Source of the DNA: Cymbomonas tetramitiformis
Taxonomy: Eukaryota > Chlorophyta > Pyramimonadophyceae > Pyramimonadales > Pyramimonadaceae
NCBI GenBank assembly: GCA_001247695.2
Contig: LGRX02012738.1
Location: 78,425 to 142,424, forward strand
Direction of reading: 5' to 3'
DNA length: 64,000 nucleotides
Below the pieces are notes generated by a model that ran no database searches, had not been told where the DNA came from, and saw only the letters and a list, made by a program, of their open reading frames with translations. Positions 55,919-64,000 of this stretch are shown here, in pieces (the stretch's first letter is position 1; each line of letters starts with the position of its first letter). Both the position numbers and the translations under genes were made by a program.

Positions 55919-57710
55919 ATGGGCACTTCTACGAGATCGCACACTGCGGCCGCGCGCCGCTCACTAGTTACCATTTTCGACGATGCCGCAGCCAGGCATG
56001 CAACTACACCAGCCACTCCTACGGTTGCGACTGCCCCGGCTGCCCAGTCCGCGGGGGCGGTCTTCCTCGATGCGGTCAGACGTCTGGCGAAGGAATCCTT
56101 CGACGAGCGTGCCGCCAAGCTGCTCGTCATTAAGAAGGTCTACGACGACAAACATGGGCGTTTTCACGGTACGGAGTCGAACGTCAGCTCCGTCTTCGCC
56201 CGTCTAGTTCTGGCGTTACGGGACATTTTCGTCACTGAGGAGTCCGCGTTTTCTTCTCTGTTCGACCTGTAGGATGCCACGCTGCCCGTTCGCGCCGAGG
56301 CGAACAAGTTGCTATTTTCAACACTGGAATTCGTCATCGCTCCGGTGTCGCCCGCGGCGGACTGGATGGAGTCTTCAGCGGAGGCGCACCCGTTTGATGG
56401 GAAACGGGTGTTGCTGGAGATCGCCAGAATGCTTCTGGATTCCAGCGGACCCTTTCAGGGCACCGCAGACCTTCTGGCCATCAAGATCACCCAGTTCGAC
56501 CCGTCGCGGACTATCGCCGCCTTCAACGCCGCTCTCCGGTCCGCTCGACGGAAGAGCACCCTCGACGACATGGAGGGCAAGTCCCTGTTCATCAAGTCCC
56601 TCGACCCGGTCTTCTATGCCCCGGTTGTCAACCGGCTTTTGCTGCACGACCAACGTGCGGCGGAGTCCCTTGCCACCATTCAGCAATGGACCCGTGAGTG
56701 CTACGCACAAAACGGGACGGACTCGCACGTCCCGCCTGCTGCGCGCACGTTCTCCGCCCTCACCCTGGCTGGACAGAGCGACGACGAGGACTTCAAGACC
56801 ATCTTCAGCGAGCTCCGCGACCAGCTCTTCGACATGAAGAAAGAGATCAAAGCGCTTCACAACCGTATCGACGACACGAAGGGCTTCACGACCCGCAACG
56901 ACAAGAAGAACGCCATCGGACGCGGTGGGCATGGTGACGGAGTCCGCTTCGCGGCGAAGCCTCTTCCCGAGCACGGCAACTTCCCGCAGACCTTCCGTGG
57001 GAAGCCTTCGGGGAAGGTGGCTTTCCACAAACCCACCGGTACGTCCGTTCCTTTGTGCCGGCACCCGACATGCTCCGCTACGGCGGAGAAGCATTGGCAT
57101 CGGGACTGCCCGCACGGCGGTCCACGCGGACATGTTGGCGCACACGGCTTCAGCGTTGCGGACAGCGAAAATGGCGTCTTCGCCACGCTGTTCCAGAACG
57201 CCATGGACGACAACGACGCCGCTCGTTTCGACGCCGTCTGCTACATTGCAGACGGCAAGCGGGAGCTCTGCGACACCGCGTCTCCGCCTTCTCCTTCGCT
57301 GTCGCCGAGGAGCGGGTGCCCGACACCATCGACGAGTATCTGGAGTACCGCCAGCCCGCTGACACCCGCTTCGGGGTTTGCGCGGTTGGTGGTGCTATGA
57401 ACATCAACAACTTCAAGGTCCATGACGAGGTCCATGCCGACGCTCTGTCTGGTCGTACCACCGCCGCCAGCACCGCCCTCCGCTCCGCAGTCGGTGGTGT
57501 CCGACGAGGAGATGTACCCCGTCAGCGCGTTGCACGCGCACGAGCCGCACATGTCCTTCATGGACAAGTTCGCGGTCAACTTGGACCTCACGGGACCGGA
57601 GCCGACCCTTACGATGCACAGCATGGGGACCGTTGCGCCCGTGGACTCGGTATCAGTGACAGCAGACGACTCCGAGGATGACGGCGAGTGTCCTCCGTCA
57701 CCACGACGGG
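55919..57710 (+). pseudogene. Gag-like frame of RE-C with an amber stop and late frameshifts
   Basis: Starts MGTSTRSHTAAARRSLVTIF and parallels RE-A Gag throughout (FDGKRVLLEIARMLL, FYAPVVNRLLLHDQRAAES, TIQQWTRECYAQN). The zinc-knuckle variant CRHPTCSATAEKHWHRDC also matches. A TAG at 56270-56272 replaces an Asp codon. Near 57,270 the reading shifts frame, and the C-terminal HMSFMDKFAVNLDL segment lies in a third frame up to the CACTA B junction. Confidence 0.75.
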
Positions 57711-58750
57711 CCCTACAAATTATTGGCCCATTCATCCGTGTGGATTTGCATATGGACAGCGTATGGATATCGTAAGGACCCATATGGACAACCGTATGGA
57801 CGGTCTGAGCAGATTTCTGGCGAAACCTTGATGCATATGTAAGAACCATACGGACGACGCGTAATTGTGGTGTCCATATGAAAATGTCCCATGGACATCG
57901 TAAGGATTTCATATGGACACCGTATGGACCACCATATGGACACCGTATGGACAGAAAACATGTCCACATGGTGTCCATACGCGTGGACAGAGGCACTAAT
58001 CACCCGCACGACAGCGCAGGGACACCGTATGGAAACCCGTATGGATAGCGTATGGACACCGTAACCGGACGTGCGGACAACGTATGGACAACCGTAAGGA
58101 CATCGTATGGACAGCGCATGAAAATCGTAATCGCACGTGCGGACACCGTATATAATCCCGCAAGGACGGCGTATGGACGGCGTATGGACATCGTAAACGT
58201 GCGCGCGGACGGCATATGGACTCCCATAAGGACAACGTATGTACGTCGCATGGACATCATAACCAGACGTGCGGACAACGTATGGATAGCCGTAAGGACA
58301 GCGTATGGACATCATAATCGCACATGCGGACACCGTATGTAATACCGTAAGGACAGCATATGGACGACGCATGGACATCGTAAACGCGCGTGCGGAGGGC
58401 ATATGGACGCCCATAAAGAAAGCGTATGGACGACGCATGGACATCGTAACCGCACGTGCGGATACCGCAAGGACACCAAGTGGACAGTCGAATATAGATA
58501 GTCCAGACGTATGGACACGTGCGTCCGTACGTGTGGACGACGTCCTTATCCGGATGAACGTCGCTGTCCGTGCGGATGGAAACTTATTTACTTAGTATAT
58601 TTTACATATCCACGCGTATGGACATCGGTGTCCGTACGTGTGGATAGCTTGTGATAATACTTATCCATGCGTATGGACGATTCCATCCACACGTATGAAC
58701 AAGACGTCCGTACGTGTGAACACCGTATGGAAAGACGTAAGATTTGTCAG
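57711..58750. repeat. Left subterminal palindrome array of CACTA B
   Basis: Repeated CGTATGGACA / GTGCGGACA motifs about every 15-30 bp, with ~120-150-bp higher-order repeats of the form CGTAATCGCACATGCGGACA. It mirrors 42,600-43,667 in element A. Confidence 0.8.
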
Positions 58751-58833
58751 CACGACAGAGCAGGACACTGCAGGACATTCACGAATGGTACACGTATATA
58801 CAAAATGTTTACAAAATATTGTGCTATTCTAGC

Positions 58834-61106
58834 CTAGCTTCTCGGCTTCTTTCCTGGCCTCTGGTCTTCTTTGGCAGGTGCAAGTGCATTCTTTTTCTTT
58901 TTAAATCTAAGAGGTGACTTTTTGGCAGCCTCGTTCTTGGAACCGCCCCCCTCCTTCTTCTCCTCCTCCTCCTCCTCCTTCTTCTCCTCCTCGGACGCCT
59001 CCTCATCGTCCACAGCCTCTCCTTCCTCTCCTTCATTAGCAGCGACAGCCTCATCCTCGACAGCCTCAACATCCGTCCCATCATCATCATCCTCATCATC
59101 GTCCGCGTTACCCTTTTCCTCCTCAACATCCGCATCGTGCATCTCTTCCTTCTGACACCCCCGCACGTCCTGAAACCAGTGACGGCTCGTTCCTCTCGTA
59201 TGACACTGCAAGTGAATGCAACCTAAGTAAGTGCATTAAGAGCAAAGACAACAAATGACAAGCTAAATGCAACTAGAACAATACAAGCAAACACACCGTG
59301 ACGGGGGGATATCCACGGTCCCGTTCCGATACCTCAGCAGGCTCCAACTTCAGGCCGGCCAGTTTTCTCCCTGTCATCCTCTCGGGATACAGCTTGTCCG
59401 TGGTGGCGTGCCTCAAGTAGGCCTTGTGTATCCTGCGTACATAAACCACTTGTTAGACGGCGTCCTTACATATGTACACCGCCTTCCACCCGTATGGACG
59501 GCACAATAAATGGTGTCCACGCGTATGGACAGCGAAACAACACCCCGCACACATGTACACATGGACGTTCGCGTAAGTGCAAAAGGTAAAAATGTGAACG
59601 TTGCAGGGGAAGGCAGGGAGGGAGGGACGACTTGCCAGATAACATTTTTTCTTACTATAACTGACTGGAGGTTGTGCTCCAGCATCTCCATCGTTTTATT
59701 AGCCGTCCCGGTGCGGAGTTGCTCGGCACTCACGAGCTCATCCACCATGGACATGTGGTGGGATAACATCCTCTCCACGGGGATAACGTCCCCCTTCTCT
59801 GGGAGGTGCACCACAAACTCCACGTACAGCTCGTAGGTATCCCTGGGCAAAAGCATCGGCTTCTCGTTTAAGGATTTCCCCGGCCCGATGGCGGCGACGG
59901 TTGCCCGACCGATGACGAGGTTGGAAAGGCCAGGTTTGGTGGCCTTGCCGGTGTCGTAACCGTCACCGATACGACCCACGTCCGCCTGGGGGGTGGCAAA
60001 CACGTCAACCTGGTCCCCGACAGCCAAAGGGCCCTCCAGGTTGGGGGAGTGCTCGTCTGCCTGCGGCGCCGACCCTTCGGAGACCGTCTGTTGGGGCGCT
60101 TCCACCTGGACACCGTGGGGACGACGTATGGACTAAGTCGTTCGTACGGGCGACACACGCGTGGAAACATATAAGAAAAACAGTTAAGAACTGGCGCTCA
60201 CTAGCCAAAACGTACACCCCTGTGGACAACGTGCAAACTTCGTGGTTCATAAGCGTGGAAACAATCAAGCGGCACAAGTTGAAAAAGGGTTCACATAACC
60301 ACGCGCCTGGACACCGTTGGACAGCGAGTGGACACCGCAGTTTACAGGCGGAAGAGCACAAAAGTTACCTTCGGTTTCTTTTCAGGGGCTTCAGGGGCTT
60401 GGGCACCAAGCGCTTTGAAGATCTCAAAGTGCTTGCCTTCGGTGAGTGGGTTCCCAGCAGCCACTGCCAGAGCCACCTGCAGGCACGCATCTGTCTCCTC
60501 CGGGGTCGGCATATCCCTGTGCCCGTACACCTTGTACCCGGCCGCTGGACCCTTGTACCGGATGTGAAACCCGTCGGGGAAGTCCTGGGTGACCTTAAAT
60601 TTCCAGCGACCGGGCCCATCCGAGTTATTTTTTAAATAACTCAACCGGTTGGTGACGTATGTTTTGACCATGCGCAGGGGCACCTGCGGGTGTCGGGACT
60701 GGATATGCTTGGATATCTCGTTGTGCACGGCCACCCCGATGACGGCGACCGTCCCAGGGGGCAGCTTGCCTGTTCCATGCCAGTCGTCGATTATCTCCCG
60801 GGCGTCTTCCTTCATGTCGTTTAAAACTTGGGCGCCCGGGTCCAACACCAACCGCTCTGTATTTGCGGCCTGCGCAGCCTCTGCAGGTTTGGCTGCACCC
60901 CCCGCCCCGGCAGCCCCTGCAAACATCAGCATTTGCTGCTGCATGCTCTGCATTTGCTGCATCATTTGCTGCATCGCGGAGTTTGACCCGGTCGCCTCGA
61001 CCAAGTTGGTTTGGCGACGGGTCGGTGTCGTGGAAGTGGGGGCGGGGGGTGGTGATTTTGGTTTCTGTGTGCGTTGTCTTCCGGGCTGAACTCGCAATCT
61101 GGTCAT
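58834..61106 (-). CDS. TnpA-like accessory protein of CACTA B, four exons
   Basis: Exon 1, 61106-60369, 246 codons: basic Pro-rich N-terminus, Met/Gln-rich coil (MQQMMQQMQSMQQQM), then a folded part (LPPGTVAVIGVAVHNEISKH, DFPDGFHIRYKGPAAGYKVY). Exon 2, 60105-59666 (an alternative donor gives 59656): VGDQVDVFATPQADVGRIGD, ELYVEFVVHLPEKGDVIPVE. Exon 3, 59432-59333: HKAYLRHATTDKLYPERMTG. Exon 4, 59205-58834: HTRGTSRHWFQDVRGCQKEE, a long Asp/Glu run and a Lys-rich, nuclear-localisation-like end. Splice phases 0, 2 and 0 agree. CACTA elements encode a second, DNA-binding protein beside the transposase; position and charge layout suggest that role. No known family was recognised, so the function is inferred. 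Confidence 0.6.
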
Positions 61107-61436
61107 GTTGGGAACTTACGAAACAAAAAAGCGAGGAGGTTCGTTTGCTGGAGGACTGTGGGCGTTTGTATTTGGCTTACTTTTGGCGGCGATGGCATGA
61201 AAACGGTCTTCACGGGCGTGGACAGCGCTGCCTTCGTGGCGTTCATCCGTACAGTACGGGCGTCCGAACGTATGACCGTTGAGCTGGTGTATGAGACAGC
61301 GTCGTCCATGGGCGATTTTGAACATGCATGTCTCAATTTCTTTTTTCTTTTTCAAATTGGTATCAGAGTCCTCTCTGTAGGGAAACGCGGTTTTATGAAT
61401 ATAAGTTTTGCCGTGCAGCGGGTTTCCATCATCGTG

Positions 61437-61510
61437 GGTGCTTGGCCGAGTGGTCAAATGTTGGTAAGCCGAACGCGTTACACGCGAGGATGAGGGGTTC
61501 GAATCCCCTT
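61437..61510 (+). tRNA. tRNA-Ser/Leu-like sequence with perfect Pol III A and B boxes
   Basis: TGGCCGAGTGG at 61443-61453 fits the A box and GGTTCGAATCC at 61496-61506 fits the B box. The spacing and a GCG-TTACA-CGC mini-hairpin suggest a long variable arm. The anticodon stem is poor. The strand that pairs with TCGTGGGTGC (GCATCCACGA) lies about 10 nt too far downstream, so this is a tRNA-derived relic or the head of a SINE-like unit rather than a normal tRNA. Confidence 0.4.
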
Positions 61511-61619
61511 GGAGGCATGGGCATCCACGATACCCCTTGTGGTCTAGCGATATGAGGCGATTGCCGCCGACGACGCCGCTAGTCCACAAGGGGCGTCGTG
61601 GGTGCCCACCCACGCCTCC
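61511..61619. repeat. Long hairpin following the tRNA-like sequence
   Basis: GGAGGCATGGG..CATCCACGA and CCCCTTGTGG pair with the downstream CCACAAGGGG, TCGTGGGTG and CCCACGCCTCC. The stem is about 38 bp with a ~27-nt loop. Confidence 0.75.
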
Positions 61620-61894
61620 ATGCCATTTTAAGTTTCAGTAACTCATGGAGACCGTCCGATTAAGACTGGGGGGTTCATCTGGACCGTCGATTGCACTGTC
61701 CGCTGGGAAACAATCCCACTGAGTGCCTGTTCTGGGGTAAATCGCAAGCAGCGAGAGGGCGTCTAACCCCCCTCCCGCTTAATTTTTTTTTTTGTCCCCC
61801 CGCTCCGATTTTAGCCCTCCATCGGCCTTTTTAAGGGATTTTTTTTTTTGCCATTTTTTCGCTAAGTATTTCTACCCAAGTGTCCACCGTGTGG

Positions 61895-62470
61895 TAAAAT
61901 GTGCTGTCCGTACGCTGTCCATACGGTTTGTATGTTTTTATTTTCCATGAGGTCCAGTTTCATGTCATATGAACGGTCTGAAAAAGGCCGTCCATGGGAC
62001 ATGAATCATACGGACAGTCAAGGCTAACTCGGATGGACAGCGTATGGACTGCTAACTGACGTTTCCACGCGTGTGGACATTTTTCAACAAAAAGCGTACA
62101 AACACTATAAAGTCGTACGAAAACTCGTAATTCAGCGTGTGCTTTTCCTATCCATCCATGCGGACTGTTCAAAATGTGCTGATTTTTCCAACCATATGGA
62201 CAGACCGTCCATGGGACATGCCCACGTGTGGAAATGTGCTTATTCATACGAAAATTCGTACGAACCCCACATGGACAGCTAACTGACGTTTCCACGCGTG
62301 TGGACAACCGCTCTCATGGACTAGAATGCTTGCGGAATCCACACGGACAACACATAGCGTCCATCCTTAATCTAACGTGTGGACCACGAGTTTACAACCT
62401 TGACGTAAGTGTCGGTGCATTCGCGCAGATGTGACATGGAACGTATGAACACCGTTGTCCATACGCTGGA
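61895..62470. repeat. Internal block of CACTA B shared, inverted, with element A
   Basis: Reverse complement of 40,660-41,240, including the two TGACGTTTCCACGCGTGTGG sites. It lies just upstream of the transposase start. Confidence 0.85.
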
Positions 62471-62522
62471 AACCTAAGCCTAGCGTACGAACGCCGTACG
62501 TACGACGCACGGACGACCAAAG

Positions 62523-64000
62523 ATGCCATTTTGTCCCTGCGTTCAATGCAATGGTGAAAGGTGGTTATCCAGTAAGCAAACTCTCCGACACGTGCGTGCC
62601 AATGGACTTTATGGTGATCGATCGCCGTCACCAGAGCGACAACAAGATGAACATAGTGAGGAGGAGGAATTCCCAGAAGATGTTGCCATCCACGAGGCAG
62701 CAGATGCGACGATCAAAAAATTCAATCGGCTCTTCTTGGGACCTCAAGAGGACCCAAGCGCAGAGGTAGGTCTTCCTTATCAGCTAAGTCAGCAATTCAT
62801 CAGCATTCATCACATTCATGCCTTCTTTGAGGATGTGTGTGTGTGTGTGTGTGTTTGTGTGCGCAGGAAAGTCTAGAAAACGTCCAAGCGTCCGCTGACG
62901 TTGTGGCGAACAATTTCGTGTTGGATCTTCTCGTCTCCCACAACCACCACAACAGCTCGCAGGCCTACTTCGATGCGATTCTGAACATTCTGCGTGTTCA
63001 CTACGTCGACAAAGTAGCCGATAGTGCACATACTCACATCGCAGAGGTTCCATCTACCTATGCACAAGTATTGCAGAAGTGGAAGGAGATGTTCAAGGGA
63101 TACAACGAAGTGGACGTTTGCCCCGAGTGCTCCGAATTCTTTCAGGACGAGCACGCCAACCGCGACAAGTGTCCGAAATGCCTGGAACCGAGATACGAGG
63201 ACGGAAAGACGGTGAAGGGGGTATACATTCCTGGTCGAGCTCGCTGTATTTTTCGATGGTGGCCGCTCGAAACGCTGTTCACCGTATTCTTCCTGACGCC
63301 GGAGTTAGCCATGCTAGCGCGTACGTGGTGGAAAGAAGGCATGTTGGACAAAGACCCCCGAGCGGAGGTACATGGTATACTGGGTGAGTTTACTCCGAAA
63401 TTTCAATCCGTGACTGTGTACACCGCATGGACGTAAGGACTGTACATCGTCCGTGGGTACGATTAGCATCGTCCACCCGTGTGGACGAAGCAAGTGCGGA
63501 ATTCGTATGTCGTATTTCCCACTGCTCGTGCAAAATCGTCCATGTAGGTGAACACCATATGGATGGTAAATACGTACGCCGTCCGTACGCACGGACGTCG
63601 TTATCCACTCGTGTGAACAGTTTAATTGCGGAAATCTTAGGTGCCATTTCCCAGAGCTCGTGCAAACCTGTCCATGAGTGTGAACACCGTATGGACAATT
63701 CGTTCGCTCGTCGTCCGTACGTGTGTACTTAGTTATCCACCCGTGTGGACAGTTAGTGTAAGGAATTCTCATGTATCGTTTCCCAATGCTCGTGCAGACT
63801 CGCCAGGATTTCTCAACTTCGTTCGCAACAAGTGGGACGTCTTAAAAGACCCGAGGAACATTGCCATCATGGCGTGTGCGGATGGCGTCCAATCCTTCAA
63901 CGACGGCATACGCACGGTGACTCCGCTGTGTTTTACGATTGTCAATTTCCAAGGAGAAATTCGCTGCAAACGAGAATACGTGATGACTTGGGGAATCTGG
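62523..64000 (+). CDS. TNP2-type CACTA transposase, 3' end outside window
   Basis: Exon 1, 62523-62765 (81 codons), opens MPFCPCVQCNGERW and LRHVRANGLYG, the transposase-associated zinc-binding domain (CPCxxC, then HxxxNG). Exon 2, 62867-63374, after a TG-repeat intron, holds a zinc-ribbon CPECSEFFQDEHAN..CPKC, then RWWPLETLFTVFFLTPELA. Exon 3, from 63798, reads DSPGFLNFVRNKWDVLKDPR and IAIMACADGVQSFND, where the Asp of ADG is a likely first acidic catalytic residue. Junction phases 0 and 1 fit. The protein is cut by the window edge. The order matches plant TNP2/TNPD transposases. Confidence 0.85.
63375..63797 (+). repeat. Transposase intron made of about three tandem ~140-bp units
   Basis: Each unit ends TTTCCCA-x-TGCTCGTGCA or close to it (near 63,513-63,531, 63,649-63,664 and 63,780-63,797). 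Each contains GTCCATAC/GTATGGAC motifs, CACCCGTGTGGAC and a GAATTC/GGAAT spacer. Only the last copy is the true acceptor (CGTGCAG|AC). Confidence 0.75.

Larger units (their letters stand above)
55355..57710 (+). mobile_element. Gag-only LTR retroelement RE-C, truncated by CACTA B
   Basis: The 168-bp 5' LTR (55355-55522) runs TGCTGGAAGTGACGCC to ATATTCAGCA, followed by GGTTTGGTACCACGCAC like the primer regions of RE-A and RE-H. A Gag frame follows. The sequence switches at 57711 to the tip of CACTA element B. The rest of RE-C, with its 3' LTR, must lie beyond the window. Confidence 0.75.
57711..64000 (+). mobile_element. CACTA-type DNA transposon B, left end plus coding region, right end outside window
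   Basis: Begins with CCCTACAAATTATTGGCC, the same tip as element A, at an abrupt junction with RE-C Gag. The first kilobase is the inverted counterpart of the right end of A. It carries a TnpA-like gene (58834-61106, minus), a tRNA-like/hairpin unit, a repeat block shared with A and a TNP2-type transposase (from 62523, plus). It is probably the autonomous relative of A. The target duplication cannot be checked because the right end is not in the window. Confidence 0.82.

Noticed and set aside
57713..58444. 243-codon minus-strand frame with MSMRRPYA repeats
   Set aside because: Lies in the subterminal motif array; the matching frame at 43,306-43,665 is its inverted counterpart, not evidence of protein conservation.
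40660..62470. A single 22-kb element with inverted-repeat ends
   Set aside because: The inverted blocks are explained by two separate CACTA elements in opposite orientation, each with its own CCCTACAAATTATTGG tip.

Overview
The window is nuclear DNA of a photosynthetic eukaryote. It has split genes with GT-AG introns, a thylakoid-lumen TPR protein with a twin-arginine transit peptide, a degenerate CCCCTAA-type interstitial telomeric tract, a chromodomain-bearing Ty3 element and CACTA-type DNA transposons. This fits a green-lineage alga. The alpha-actinin-like gene (a family not known from land plants) and the heavy repeat load would suit a flagellate prasinophyte such as Cymbomonas, but that name is a guess.

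Region 1 (1-17.4 kb, minus strand) holds the 5' part of an alpha-actinin-like gene. Two calponin-homology domains (15.4-17.4 kb) precede spectrin-like coiled-coil exons that run off the left edge. I placed 15 exons from splice sites and reading phase. One intron carries a 6.2 kb array of 34-bp repeats (with a 447-N gap); others carry 59-bp, 53-bp and 37-bp tandem repeats and dispersed intronic modules.

Region 2 (17.4-22 kb) has a telomere-like tract followed by a plus-strand cytochrome P450 of at least four exons. Region 3 (22.31-29.21 kb) is a complete Ty3/chromovirus insertion (TSD ACTAT). It lacks gag and most of the reverse transcriptase, and its integrase is interrupted by a 77-bp intron-like segment. 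Region 4 (31.0-35.6 kb, minus) is a lumenal TPR-protein gene with intronic modules also found in the actinin gene.

Region 5 (36.63-54.63 kb) is a nest of transposons that can be unpicked from target-site duplications. A TIR element (TSD AGTAG) contains LTR element RE-H (TSD CATAT). RE-H contains RE-A (TSD GATTT), whose 5' LTR is split by CACTA element A (TSD TTT), and RE-B (TSD TCATT), which sits in RE-H's 3' LTR and is itself split by a TIR element D. The LTR elements encode only Gag-like proteins followed by a hydrophobic segment; no polymerase was found.

Region 6 (55.35-64 kb) is a fourth Gag-only element, RE-C, cut at 57,711 by CACTA element B. B is the larger relative of A. It carries a four-exon gene for an acidic-tailed TnpA-like protein, a tRNA-like/hairpin unit and a TNP2-type transposase that continues past the window. 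Both CACTA elements, including B's introns, are packed with GTCCATACG/CGTATGGAC palindromic motifs.

Exon limits were set by eye from splice consensus, phase and family resemblance; no alignment, transcript or database search was possible.
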